A stretch of 47,814 bases of DNA from Butyrivibrio sp. XPD2002. GTDB taxonomy: Bacteria; Bacillota; Clostridia; Lachnospirales; Lachnospiraceae. The stretch covers positions 1 to 47,814 of the forward strand of contig NZ_AUIY01000029.1 of NCBI RefSeq assembly GCF_000423945.1, in the 5' to 3' direction. Below the pieces are notes generated by a model that made no database searches, had not been told where the DNA came from, and saw nothing but the letters and a program-made list of their open reading frames with translations. Numbering within the stretch: position 1 is the first letter of the stretch; every line of letters starts with the position of its first letter. Positions 40,101-47,814 of this stretch are shown here, piece by piece. The position numbers were made by a program, and so were the translations under genes.

Positions 40101-40176
40101 AGATATTGTATACCCTGGGCTTTGAATTTTCTATTATATTTCTATGAATTTTGTATAAAGATAAAAATTATTTGAT

Positions 40177-41001
40177 TTATCTGTCGAAGGTTTCGACCTT
40201 TGCTGTATGAACCACAAATCGCCTTCCGCTGCCGGCTTTTCCGGAGCAGGTTGAAAGTGTAAGCAGTGACGGGTGCTCATCAAATTTGATGTCTGCTGGT
40301 ACATCTATAAGAGAATTACTCTTAATATAATTTATGTACTCATCATAAACGTTCTCGTCAGTTACCTCTGTGTAGCTCTCAGATCCGCGTGTGGTGGTGT
40401 AATATGCGAAAACCTTGTATTTATAAACCTTATCCTCTGTATAAATGTAGACGTAAGGGCTATTCTTTAAAACATCCTTATTCTCTGATTTATAGAGAGT
40501 CTTAAGTGAACCGAACATGGAACCGTTTTTCATATTATGTCCAAATACCATGTCGCTAAGTCCGCAGAAATTCTCATCGCTGAGGACATCCATGAAGATA
40601 CAGCCCGACCTGTTGGAGGTTCCGTCAAAGGTCTTGTAGAGGTACTGGTCAATCTCCTGCTCCTTAACCACGGGATAGCTTATCTTAGAAAGTGCAGGGA
40701 AATAAATCCATCCCACAAAATCAGGGTTAACATCCTTAAGTGCCTGGAACTTTATATCGAGCTTGGGATAAGCGTCCTCCCAGAGGCTTGCACCCTTCTG
40801 GGTATTATCGTCCTTTATATCCACGTAGGTGTCGCGAATTTCTTCATATTCATTAACCGCAACAGAATACTCTGTCTGGTCGCGGTAGATCATAACCGCC
40901 TCATATCCTATTACTCCTACGAGGATGATAATAAGTATTGTTCTTATCACCGCAAAGGATGTTACCTTACTGTTATTTCTTTTTTCGCTTGAATTTTGCA
41001 T
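40177..41001 (-). CDS. srtB: Class B sortase
   Basis: A 274-residue membrane transpeptidase. One N-terminal anchor (about residues 15-35) is followed by the sortase barrel. The catalytic His is in MVFGHNMKNGSMFG, Cys in LTLSTCSGKAG and Arg in SGRRFVVHTAKV. The TLSTC motif and the extended N-terminal helix region fit class B. It cleaves sorting signals and attaches proteins to peptidoglycan or pilins. No protein in the window carries a recognisable sorting signal, so its substrates lie elsewhere. Its first 29 bases overlap the end of the decayed paralogue gene upstream, which suggests former co-expression. Confidence 0.93.
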   Translation of the reverse strand: MQNSSEKRNNSKVTSFAVIRTILIIILVGVIGYEAVMIYRDQTEYSVAVNEYEEIRDTYVDIKDDNTQKGASLWEDAYPKLDIKFQALKDVNPDFVGWIYFPALSKISYPVVKEQEIDQYLYKTFDGTSNRSGCIFMDVLSDENFCGLSDMVFGHNMKNGSMFGSLKTLYKSENKDVLKNSPYVYIYTEDKVYKYKVFAYYTTTRGSESYTEVTDENVYDEYINYIKSNSLIDVPADIKFDEHPSLLTLSTCSGKAGSGRRFVVHTAKVETFDR

Positions 41002-42359
41002 TCTTTGCGCCTGCCTTCTTTATTTTCTTTACAATCTTCTTGTATTTTGCTTTGTCTGAAGTTCTTATTGTAAATGTAGCCTTCTTTGAAATTCCTGAAA
41101 AAGCTCCGCTCTCTATCTTTTCAAGAGTATCACCGTAGATGGTTATCTGTGAGAGCTCCTTACAGCCCTTAAAAGCATTCTTTTTAATAGTAGTAACAGT
41201 TTTTGGAACTGTCAATTTCCTCAGCTTTTTCCTGCCCTTGAGAGCACTCTTTCCTATCTCCGTGACAGTGTATTTTGTTCCGTTTGCATCAGATATGACT
41301 TCAGGAATATCTACTGTCTTTACCTTTTTATCAGATACCCCCTTAAAGGCTACTGTAAATCCATCATCAAGAACCTCATACTTATAGGTATCCTTTCCGG
41401 AGGTCACTGTGATGTCAGCTCCCGATGATAGTGAAACCGTAACTTTGCAGCTTGCCTTTATGGCATTGTTGGCATCCGATACTGCGGTAATAACAGCTGT
41501 TCCTGAGCCTGTAGCCGTAACCTTTCCATTGTTGACGGTAGCCACTTCCTTGTTGGAGCTGATCCATGAAACCGACTTATCATCTGCGTTATCCGGAACG
41601 GTAGATGCGTTAATACTGAAAATATCACCTATTTTCATAGTGATACTACTTCTATCCAGCTTAATGCCTGTTATTGGAGTCGTTACCGTTACTGCTATCG
41701 TCGTAAGTAAATCAGGGTTTGATCCGGCGGTGGCAGTTATTATAGCTCTTCCTGATGATTTACCTGTTATAACGCCTCCATCCACATCAGCGACTGAAGG
41801 ATCAGAGGATGTCCATTTTACGTATTTGTTGGTGACATTTGAAGGTGTAAGGTATGCCTGTGCAGTGACTGTTTCCCCTGTCTTTATATCTGCCGTCCTC
41901 ATATTTGTAGTTATGCCTGTAGCTACGATGTTGGTAAACAGGTTCGGGTAATGATTTTTCATGTAGCTATAGGTATAGGTAGTTCCCGTAGCTATAGGCG
42001 TCTCCATAAGCGAGCCTATATAAGGAGCTGCTCTTAAGTGGCTTGAAGAGCCCAGATTTTCAAGATAAGCAGTCGTCACATTAAAGTATTTATGGCGCGC
42101 TGCTTCATTATTATCTCCTGTATCATCCCAGGTGGAATCAACCTCGTACCATCCAGAGCCTATTTTCACCAGATTCCATGCGTGACCGTATCTTGGGTGC
42201 TTCCACAACTCTGTGGTCACCGGCGACATTTCCTGTCATGGCAGCTGCTTTAGCCGTCACTCCCTCAGATGAAAACGATACTCCTGTAGAAAGGAGCGAT
42301 AGAATTATAAATAAAGAAACTCCTCTCCCCAATTTGTTATTCCAAAAACTTTTTTTCAT
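40973..42359 (-). pseudogene. Decayed transglutaminase/Ig-like/LRR surface protein
   Basis: The first 40 codons from 42359 give a good signal peptide (MKKSFWNNKLGRGVSLFIIL, later GVTAKAAAM). The frame then runs into a sequence that reads, in the next frame, HPRYGHAWNLVKIGSGWYEV: the second half of a transglutaminase-like core. About 200 residues with the catalytic Cys are missing and the frame is shifted at the junction near 42230. Downstream the frame is open to 40973, with two BIG2-type Ig-like domains (about 420-240 residues before the end), leucine-rich repeats and the KAGAKNAKFK basic tail. An internal start at 42229 could yield a 418-residue cytosolic fragment, but a functional product is doubtful. 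Confidence 0.82.
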
Positions 42360-42385
42360 ACTTTAAAACTTCCCCTTAAAACTAC

Positions 42386-42410
42386 AAAAACATCATGAGC
42401 CTGTCTCATG
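42386..42410 (-). terminator. Probable terminator of the Y-family polymerase gene
   Basis: CATGAG and CTCATG pair around ACAGG, and on the minus strand ATGTTTTTG follows. It lies just after the stop at 42415. Confidence 0.6.
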
Positions 42411-42414
42411 GGGC

Positions 42415-43806
42415 CTACTGATCGTACCCCTTTTTTATTGCATCATCTCCAAAACGGCCCTTTATCAGCTTCTCCATCTCTTCAAGCTTCCCACGCTTTT
42501 CCTCCCGAAGCTTCTCCTCCCTGACTTGTGCCTTACCAGTGGCAGCCCAATCAAAGAGGTTACCCTGACGGTACTCGCCGTTATCAAGATTGTCCGCGCC
42601 GACTCCCACGAGTCTCACGCCTATTCCGCCTTCAAAAATTCCATCCTCTCCGGTGAGTAGATTCCCAAGTAAAAGCATGGCATTTTCATAAATTACATCT
42701 GCATCATTGGTAGATTCAGACAGCTTCATCTGTCTTGAAAACCGCCTGAAATCTCCGGTCTTCACCTGGGCGGTTATTGTTCCTCCATATACGCCGTCCT
42801 TCTGCAGTCTCCCAGCCACCTTATCGGCCAGGCGCCTTACCACCGGCGGCATGTCCGTATCGTAGCTATCAGCTGTAATATCGGTAGCAAGAGTAGTCTC
42901 ATTGGAATAGCTCTTGGCATCCTCGTGCTCTGTGTGCACGGTGTCCGAGCCTATTCCATTGGCGCTTCTGTAAATGTACTCTCCGCCCTTTTCACCCAGC
43001 TGAGATTTCAATAGTTCAATATCCATCACTGCGGCATCGCCGATTGTCCTTATGCCAACGCCCCTGAGCTTCTCAGCGCTCTTCTTGCCACAGCCAAAGA
43101 GGTCTCCTATATCAAGGGGCCACATTTTTATGCGTACCTCCGCAGGATACAGCGTGTGGGTTCTGTCTGGCTTTGTAAAATCGCTGGCCATCTTTGCAAG
43201 GAGCTTGTTGGTTGATACTCCGACATTTACTGTAAAGCCCAGCTTTGTACGGATTTCATATCTTATCGCGGCTGCGAGATTAAGCGGAAATACCTGATCA
43301 AATTCAGGGTTATTTATTATTTCCTTAATGATGACGTCCTCCGAAGCCACAGGCCTCTCTATCTCTCCGGCGTCATCCCTCTCTATCAGCCTGAAGAGCC
43401 CGGTAAAGCTTTCTATCAGGTGGTTTCTTACATCCATTCCTGCAAGCTCTGTCACATCCAGATAGGCCTCATCTATTGATACCTGCTCCAGAATCTCGGA
43501 ATAGCTTCTTAATATGTCTATAAATGCATGTGAATACTGTCTGTAAATATGGAAATCTGACGAGATCACAACAAGCTTGGGGCACTTTTGCAGAGCGCTG
43601 GCTATAGGCTCAGCTGTCTGGATTCCATACTTTTTAGCAGGAATCGACTTTGCAGTAACTATGCCGTGTCTTGTTTTTACATCACCGCCAACAACAGAAG
43701 GGATTGTTCGTAGATCTACTGAATCAGGATCTTCCTTTAGTCTTTTAACCGCAGACCATGACAGGAAGGCAGAATTAACATCTATATGAAAAATTGTCCT
43801 ATTCAT
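42415..43806 (-). CDS. dinB: Y-family DNA polymerase (DinB/Pol IV-like)
   Basis: A 463-residue translesion polymerase. The catalytic acids are Asp9 in IFHIDVNSAFLSW and the Asp-Glu in SIDEAYLDVTEL. The helix-hairpin-helix region (PLDIGDLFGCGKKSAEKLRG) and the little-finger domain follow. Near the C-terminus RQGNLFDW resembles a beta-clamp-binding motif. The start at 43806 is chosen because GGGAGG lies five bases upstream; the longer frame to 43875 would run over the promoter and LexA-like box. It bypasses lesions with low fidelity and should be induced by DNA damage. Confidence 0.92.
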   Translation of the reverse strand: MNRTIFHIDVNSAFLSWSAVKRLKEDPDSVDLRTIPSVVGGDVKTRHGIVTAKSIPAKKYGIQTAEPIASALQKCPKLVVISSDFHIYRQYSHAFIDILRSYSEILEQVSIDEAYLDVTELAGMDVRNHLIESFTGLFRLIERDDAGEIERPVASEDVIIKEIINNPEFDQVFPLNLAAAIRYEIRTKLGFTVNVGVSTNKLLAKMASDFTKPDRTHTLYPAEVRIKMWPLDIGDLFGCGKKSAEKLRGVGIRTIGDAAVMDIELLKSQLGEKGGEYIYRSANGIGSDTVHTEHEDAKSYSNETTLATDITADSYDTDMPPVVRRLADKVAGRLQKDGVYGGTITAQVKTGDFRRFSRQMKLSESTNDADVIYENAMLLLGNLLTGEDGIFEGGIGVRLVGVGADNLDNGEYRQGNLFDWAATGKAQVREEKLREEKRGKLEEMEKLIKGRFGDDAIKKGYDQ

Positions 43807-43838
43807 ACATGCCTCCCTTCCACAAAACTTCCAAGCAC

Positions 43839-43867
43839 AGTTTACCAAAAACAAATGTTTGTGTCCA
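43839..43867 (-). promoter_or_regulatory. SOS-type promoter: LexA-like box inside the dinB promoter spacer
   Basis: On the minus strand TGGACA (43867-43862), a 17-base spacer and TAAACT (43844-43839, extended by TGG). The spacer contains CAAACATTTGTTTT at 43861-43848, which matches 10 of 14 positions of the Bacillus-type LexA box CGAACATATGTTCG and keeps the AAC-N4-GTT core. LexA bound there would block RNA polymerase. Confidence 0.6.
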
Positions 43868-43873
43868 TTTATC

Positions 43874-43908
43874 AAAAAACCGGCAACTCCCTCAAGTGAA
43901 GTTGCCGG
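43874..43908 (-). terminator. Terminator of feoAB
   Basis: CCGGCAACT and AGTTGCCGG pair perfectly around TCACTTGAGGG-like loop sequence, followed by TTTTTT on the minus strand. It separates feoAB from dinB. Confidence 0.88.
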
Positions 43909-43970
43909 AAATCCTTATAAATATTATATAATTCCTTTTTATTCAAAGCTTAATGTGACATCAGTTTTCA

Positions 43971-45962
43971 TCAGTCAAGCTTATACTCAAGCTCCATAGC
44001 CTTCTGGTTTCTCTGGATAATGAATCCGATGATACCTGCGAATGCCAGGATTGCGATAAGTCCGGGAACGAAGGCTACACCAACAGTGCCTGTTGTTACA
44101 AGTGTACCGATCTGATATACAAGGTAACCAACTGTAAAGCCTGTTGCAAGCTGTAAGCCGATTGCGCCCCAAAGCCACTTAGCTGACTTCATCTCAGAGT
44201 TCATAGCACCGAGAGCTGCGAAGCACGGAGGTGTGTAGAGGTTGAACATAAGGTATGCAAGAGCTGCTGCCTTGGTGATACCCATAACTGCTGCAACTGC
44301 GTTACCTTCACCGATAAGCTCAAGCTCCTCGGTATCGATAAGGTTGGTGATAGCATAAACTGTTGCGATAGTACCTACTACGTTCTCCTTGGCAATAAAG
44401 CCTGTGATTGCTGCTGCAGCAAGCTGCCAGCTGGCGATACCAACAACAGGAATAAGAAGAACAGAGAAGGGTCCTGCAATACCAGCGAGGATTGAAGTGC
44501 TCTCCATTCCCTCTTCTACAGCCTGGAACTGCCAGTTGAAGCTACTCATGATCTGAACGATTGTGTTACATACAAGGATGATTGTACCTGCCTTGATGAT
44601 GTAAGCCTTACCTCTCTCGAGCATGGACTTCAATGCAAACATAAGGCTGGGAACCTTGTACTCAGGAAGCTCGATGATGAAAAATGACTTTCTGTACTTC
44701 ATTCCTGTAACTGCCTTGATAAGAAGTGCGCCAAGAAGGATAAGAAGTATACCACCCATGTAGCAGATGAAGCTCACCCATTTTGACTCAGGGAAAAATG
44801 CTCCTGCAAAAAGTGCGATAACAGGAAGCTTAGCTCCGCAGGGCATGAAGGTTGCAAGCATTGCTGTTGAACGTCTTTCTCTCTCGTTTCTGATGGTACG
44901 GCATGCCATGATAGCAGGGATACCGCAACCAGTTCCGATGATCATAGGAATTACAGATTTTCCTGAAAGACCTACTCTCTTGAAAATAGGATCAAGAACT
45001 ACTGTTGCTCTTGACATATATCCGCAGTCCTCAAGAAGTGCGATGAGGAAATACATAACCATAACAAGGGGGAGGAAGCCTACAACGGCACCTACACCAC
45101 CGATGATACCGTCAACCAATAGTGCATATAAAAGAGGGTTGGCATCTGCCATCTTATCTCCCACAAAGCCCTGGAAACTTTCGATCCAGCCTGCGAGGAT
45201 ATCTGCAAGCCATGTACCTACGGTAGTCTGTGAAATATAGAATACAAGCCACATGATGGCAGCAAAAACTACAAGTCCAACAACAGGATGTGTAACAATG
45301 TTATCGATTGTATCTCCGAAGTTCTTATCCTTTGTAAGAACCTTACGATTCTCAACATCCTTAACAATCTTATTTACAAAAGCAAAGCGCTTTCTGTCTG
45401 CCTCTTCAACTGCTGCCTTGTCATGAACATCAACGTTACCCTGAACATAGGGCTCCTTCTGTCCTTTTCCTTCAAGCTCAGCTGCTGCCTTAACCACTTC
45501 CTTAAGACCTGCCTCTGAAGTAGCAACAGTCTTGATTACAGGGCATCCAAGCTTTTCTGAAAGGAGCTTTTCATCTATGCTGTTTCCCTTTTTGTCGTTT
45601 GCATCATTTTTATTAAGTGCAACAACTACAGGTACTCCAAGCTCAAGTAGCTGAGTTGTGAAAAACAAACTTCTGCTAAGGTTAGTAGCATCCACGATAT
45701 TGATGATTGCATCAGGATGCTCGTTCTTAACATATCCGCTTGTAATGCTCTCCTCGGATGTGAAGGGAGACATTGAATATGCTCCGGGAAGATCTACTGC
45801 AATAAGCTCCTTTCCACCATCATAAAATGACTTTTTGATGGGACTCTCCTTCTTATCAACAGTAACACCCGCCCAGTTACCAATCTTCTCACTACGTCCG
45901 GTCAGGGCATTAAACATTGTTGTTTTTCCGCTATTCGGGTTACCCGCCATTGCGATTCTCAT
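43971..45962 (-). CDS. feoB: Ferrous iron transporter FeoB
   Basis: A 663-residue inner-membrane Fe(II) transporter. The N-terminal G-protein domain has G1 GNPNSGKTT (residues 7-15), G3 DLPGAYSM and G4 NKND. The Gate domains are represented by GTGCGIPAIMACRTI and PCGAKLPVIALFAG, whose Cys residues are typical. About eight to ten membrane helices follow. It has no fused FeoC. It lies 31 bp after feoA and is controlled by the Fur-box promoter upstream of feoA. Confidence 0.96.
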   Translation of the reverse strand: MRIAMAGNPNSGKTTMFNALTGRSEKIGNWAGVTVDKKESPIKKSFYDGGKELIAVDLPGAYSMSPFTSEESITSGYVKNEHPDAIINIVDATNLSRSLFFTTQLLELGVPVVVALNKNDANDKKGNSIDEKLLSEKLGCPVIKTVATSEAGLKEVVKAAAELEGKGQKEPYVQGNVDVHDKAAVEEADRKRFAFVNKIVKDVENRKVLTKDKNFGDTIDNIVTHPVVGLVVFAAIMWLVFYISQTTVGTWLADILAGWIESFQGFVGDKMADANPLLYALLVDGIIGGVGAVVGFLPLVMVMYFLIALLEDCGYMSRATVVLDPIFKRVGLSGKSVIPMIIGTGCGIPAIMACRTIRNERERRSTAMLATFMPCGAKLPVIALFAGAFFPESKWVSFICYMGGILLILLGALLIKAVTGMKYRKSFFIIELPEYKVPSLMFALKSMLERGKAYIIKAGTIILVCNTIVQIMSSFNWQFQAVEEGMESTSILAGIAGPFSVLLIPVVGIASWQLAAAAITGFIAKENVVGTIATVYAITNLIDTEELELIGEGNAVAAVMGITKAAALAYLMFNLYTPPCFAALGAMNSEMKSAKWLWGAIGLQLATGFTVGYLVYQIGTLVTTGTVGVAFVPGLIAILAFAGIIGFIIQRNQKAMELEYKLD

Positions 45963-45993
45963 TTTACTTCCTCCTAAAAATAACTTTTTTCAA

Positions 45994-46212
45994 TTATATC
46001 TTGATAGCTTCTGCTAACTCAGGATCAATGTTATATCTGGCATCCTTGATTGCGACCACCAGATTGCGCTTTTTATCAACAACAGTAATAGTCTCACCGC
46101 TGTAGCATCCAAGTGAAAACAGGAAACTCTTCATGTCTTCATCGCCGTCAGTCTCTATATCTGAAACGATATATTCTTTTCCGATTTCGGCTTCATTTAA
46201 TGTCATATCCAT
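45994..46212 (-). CDS. feoA: FeoA, SH3-like partner of FeoB
   Basis: A 72-residue cytosolic protein of the FeoA fold (MTLNEAEIGKEYIV, LFSLGCYSGETITVV, ARYNIDPELAEAIKI). It assists FeoB-mediated ferrous iron uptake. The start follows AAGGAG by four bases; a second Met six bases later is also possible. First gene of feoAB. Confidence 0.93.
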   Translation of the reverse strand: MDMTLNEAEIGKEYIVSDIETDGDEDMKSFLFSLGCYSGETITVVDKKRNLVVAIKDARYNIDPELAEAIKI

Positions 46213-46314
46213 GTGACTCCTTCTTCCTATGATAGAAATTAAATTTTATGCAATTCGTATAGTTGGCTTGTTTAGGGCATATTCTTGTTACCTCTTGCTA
46301 ACTATCGCAAAATC

Positions 46315-46343
46315 ATTATGTACTTATTGAGAATGATTGTCAA
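46315..46343 (-). promoter_or_regulatory. Iron-regulated promoter of feoAB with Fur box
   Basis: TTGACA (46343-46338), a 17-base spacer and CATAAT (46320-46315) form a strong minus-strand promoter. TGAGAATGATTGTCA at 46328-46342 matches 12 of the 14 fixed positions of the Fur box TGATAATnATTATCA and overlaps the -35 box and spacer. Fur with iron would block the promoter. The leader of about 95 bases shows no further structure. Confidence 0.82.
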
Positions 46344-46379
46344 GTTCATTTCTTATAAAAATTCAAAAATATTTATGTA

Positions 46380-46414
46380 GAAAAAATAAAGCCTGAATCC
46401 GCAGATTCAGGCTT
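46380..46414 (-). terminator. Terminator of the zinc-ribbon protein gene
   Basis: AAGCCTGAATC and GATTCAGGCTT form a perfect stem with a short loop, and TTTATTTTTT follows on the minus strand. Confidence 0.9.
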
Positions 46415-46425
46415 CAATAATTATT

Positions 46426-47379
46426 TTACTTATCACATATAAAGTTGTAGTAGCTTGCTGAGTTAGCACCTACGATATCGTACAGAGTGTAATCACCCTT
46501 GTCATAGCTTACGCCATAGTACATTACCGCATTGGAGCTGTCCATTGTCTCAGTGGAACCGTCAGCATTATGAAGCTCCATGTTGGTAAACGCTATAACA
46601 ACGTAACCCTCACAGGAAGGATCCGCTTCCATTCTGGCAGCTGTAACGCTTGCAAGCTCATCATACGTAAGACCAAATTCCTGGAACTTAAACTCTGTGT
46701 AAAGCATTCCAAGCTTACCTGTAATGTAGGTGTAATTAGCTTCGTAGTAGCTTCCGTCCGGCATCATAAGCCATGCTGTCTTATTATCGAGGAACTCCCA
46801 GTAAGAAGTCTCTTCCTTGGTAACAAGATCATGTGTGGCATACATTGTTTTGCCAGTCATATCCTCTGACTGACTCTCCCAGGTGTCAGCCATCATTTCC
46901 TCAAATTCATTCAATTTTCCATGATCAAAATTGCCATCCTCATCGAGATACTGATCAACTAAGGCATCCGAAGGATTTTCGGCAATCTCCTTTGCTGTGT
47001 TTACTGCTGAGCTAATCTTAATGAAGGCAAAGGTTGCAATGGCTCCAAAAATAATTACCACTGCTGCAACCAGGCCAATAATCAGACCAACATTACCCTT
47101 CTTCTTAGGCTGTGTCTGGTAGTAAGGATTCTCCGGCTGACCATAGGTGCCGGTGCCATAGGTAGATTGCTGGCCATAGGTAGACTGCTGACCATAAGTA
47201 GGCTGCTGGCCATAGGTTGGTTGCTGAGTAACGTTTTCCCCATACGTACTCTGTTGTGCTGCAGGCTGCTGCGAAGTCTTCCCTGCAGGTTGCTGCGAAC
47301 TCTGTCCTACCGGCTTACCACAGTAAGGGCAGAACTTAGTTCCGTCTGCTAGTTCTTTACCACAATACTCACAAAACAT
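46426..47379 (-). CDS. Zinc-ribbon membrane protein with Tyr/Gly/Gln repeat
   Basis: A 317-residue protein. The N-terminal zinc ribbon is MFCEYCGKEL...CPYCGK (Cys3, 6, 17, 20). Residues 24-90 are a low-complexity segment of Gln, Ser, Thr, Tyr and Gly built on TYGQQ. One membrane helix spans about 96-121. The outer domain (about 125-317) is acidic and Tyr-rich and not recognised. The layout (cytosolic small motif, Tyr/Gln-rich run, one helix, outer domain) parallels the protein at 16062. The start at 47379 is chosen because the zinc ribbon begins there and GGGAG lies ten bases upstream. The upstream gap 47380-47463 is AT-rich with a possible TATAAT. Confidence 0.8.
   Translation of the reverse strand: MFCEYCGKELADGTKFCPYCGKPVGQSSQQPAGKTSQQPAAQQSTYGENVTQQPTYGQQPTYGQQSTYGQQSTYGTGTYGQPENPYYQTQPKKKGNVGLIIGLVAAVVIIFGAIATFAFIKISSAVNTAKEIAENPSDALVDQYLDEDGNFDHGKLNEFEEMMADTWESQSEDMTGKTMYATHDLVTKEETSYWEFLDNKTAWLMMPDGSYYEANYTYITGKLGMLYTEFKFQEFGLTYDELASVTAARMEADPSCEGYVVIAFTNMELHNADGSTETMDSSNAVMYYGVSYDKGDYTLYDIVGANSASYYNFICDK
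47156..47227 (-). repeat. 18-bp tandem repeat, four copies, coding for TYGQQ units
   Basis: Four consecutive 18-base units that on the plus strand start CCATAGGTAGACTGCTG or near variants. They code for six-residue TYGQQS/TYGQQP units. Copy number may vary between strains. Confidence 0.85.
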
Positions 47380-47484
47380 TTCCTCATTTCTCCCTTTATA
47401 TTTAACTAATGTAATTATTATATTACAATAGAATAATAAATAAAATTCATTTTTCTTAGATAGTGTAAAGTCTGCTATGGAAAA

Positions 47485-47607
47485 ATGAGCCAAAGAAAAA
47501 AGGCTCAAAAGAACCTTGAAAATGTAGATATTGATACCGACAAGCTCTCCGAGGGCTTAGGGCTCCGCCCTAAGAACCTGCAAGGGACCAGTCCCTTGAC
47601 CCGTTAA
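47485..47607 (+). pseudogene. Short ORF, probable 3' remnant of a mobile-element gene
   Basis: A 40-codon ORF starts MSQRKKAQKNLENVDIDTDK and ends NLQGTSPLTR. Its last half is encoded by two hairpins of the GC-rich region. The frame is open only to 47464 upstream, where it meets the neighbour's promoter region, and no convincing ribosome site is present. The ending is reminiscent of genes near the transfer origins of conjugative elements in gut Firmicutes, from memory and unverified. Confidence 0.35.
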
Positions 47608-47814
47608 GCGGGCTCTGCCCGCACCCGTCCTCGCCGGAAGCAGGCCAGCAAGCACACTTGCTGACCAATGTATCAGGATTATCCGTGAACCTTATGTCAA
47701 GGAACTTTCGCGGCATATCCTCGCGGCGCTGCCGCTTCGGTATTCCACGTTTTCCTTGACAACGGTTCCGCTCCGTTTTATGCGGTTGCACCCTGTTGGA
47801 TGTTGAGAATGGTC
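47556..47814. mobile_element. GC-rich hairpin cluster, candidate transfer-origin region of a mobilizable element
   Basis: Base composition jumps above that of the neighbours. Perfect small palindromes follow one another: CTTAGGGC/GCCCTAAG (47556-47574), CAAGGGAC/GTCCCTTG (47581-47598), GCGGGC/GCCCGC (47608-47622), CAGCAAG/CTTGCTG (47646-47663), GCGGC/GCCGC (47723-47735) and AACGG/CCGTT (47761-47777). A 73-codon frame on the minus strand (47570-47791) runs through these palindromes and is not convincing as a gene. The pattern is that of an oriT or element boundary; the relaxase gene, if present, lies beyond the window. Confidence 0.45.

Noticed and set aside
41409..41951. A 180-codon hydrophobic open frame on the plus strand that looks like a membrane protein
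   Set aside because: It is antisense to the Ig-like domains of the decayed surface protein. Its hydrophobicity arises from reading beta-rich Thr/Val codons in reverse.
47570..47791. A 73-codon frame on the minus strand at the right edge
   Set aside because: It runs through several perfect palindromes, has no ribosome site and an Arg/Gly/Cys-rich composition typical of translated hairpins.

Overview
The window looks like chromosomal DNA of an anaerobic Firmicute of the Lachnospiraceae, most like Butyrivibrio or a close relative. This is inferred from gene style: YesM/YesN plus LplB/LplC-type oligosaccharide uptake, a PyrB/PyrI pair, secreted transglutaminase-like/leucine-rich-repeat proteins next to a class B sortase, an Rpn-type nuclease remnant and FeoA/FeoB. 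Moderate GC, strong AGGAGG-like ribosome sites and TTGACA/TATAAT promoters agree. No rRNA or tRNA gene was seen.

Layout: (1) 1-290 is the right end of an IS3-family element. (2) 300-3700, minus strand: PHP phosphoesterase, LacI regulator and MFS sugar transporter. (3) 3720-5600, plus strand: a NifX-like/Cys-His-rich/SlyD-like fusion protein and a Cof-type phosphatase. (4) 13200-6450, minus strand: a six-gene polyphosphate operon whose first gene fuses a complete-looking chorismate mutase domain to a DUF815 AAA+ ATPase, followed by Ppx/GppA-HD, PPK1, Maf and two small acidic unknowns. (5) 13390-16040, plus strand: a DUF5050-like anchored protein, then pyrB-pyrI. (6) 16060-19850: a Tyr/Gln-rich single-pass membrane protein with a terminator-bearing leader, an orphan beta-repeat protein and an internally deleted histidine phosphatase.

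(7) 33770-19840, minus strand, is a carbohydrate locus: YesM sensor, YesN regulator, lipoprotein binding protein, LplB and LplC permeases, a Nif3-like protein, three esterases without signal peptides, an AraC regulator, a permease remnant and an IlvD/Edd dehydratase. It reads as import of esterified oligosaccharides followed by de-esterification in the cytoplasm. No glycoside hydrolase or dedicated ATPase lies in the cluster. (8) 37160-34200: an ABC importer of the aromatic-amino-acid-like type. (9) 42360-37450: cell-surface genes (CAP lipoprotein, transglutaminase/LRR protein, sortase B and a decayed transglutaminase/Ig-like/LRR paralogue). (10) 43870-42390: a Y-family DNA polymerase behind a LexA-like box. 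(11) 46343-43880: feoA-feoB behind a clear Fur box. (12) 47379-46380: a zinc-ribbon membrane protein with a TYGQQ repeat. (13) 47460-47814: a GC-rich, hairpin-rich stretch that looks like the edge of a mobilizable element.

The most unusual items are the chorismate mutase-DUF815 fusion in a polyphosphate operon, the NifX-metal linker-FKBP fusion, an inverted repeat that can mask the ribosome site of the sugar-binding lipoprotein only in read-through transcripts, the leader terminator with an overlapping small ORF at 17.9 kb, and several clean gene-decay junctions. All assignments were made by eye from sequence motifs. No database search was run.
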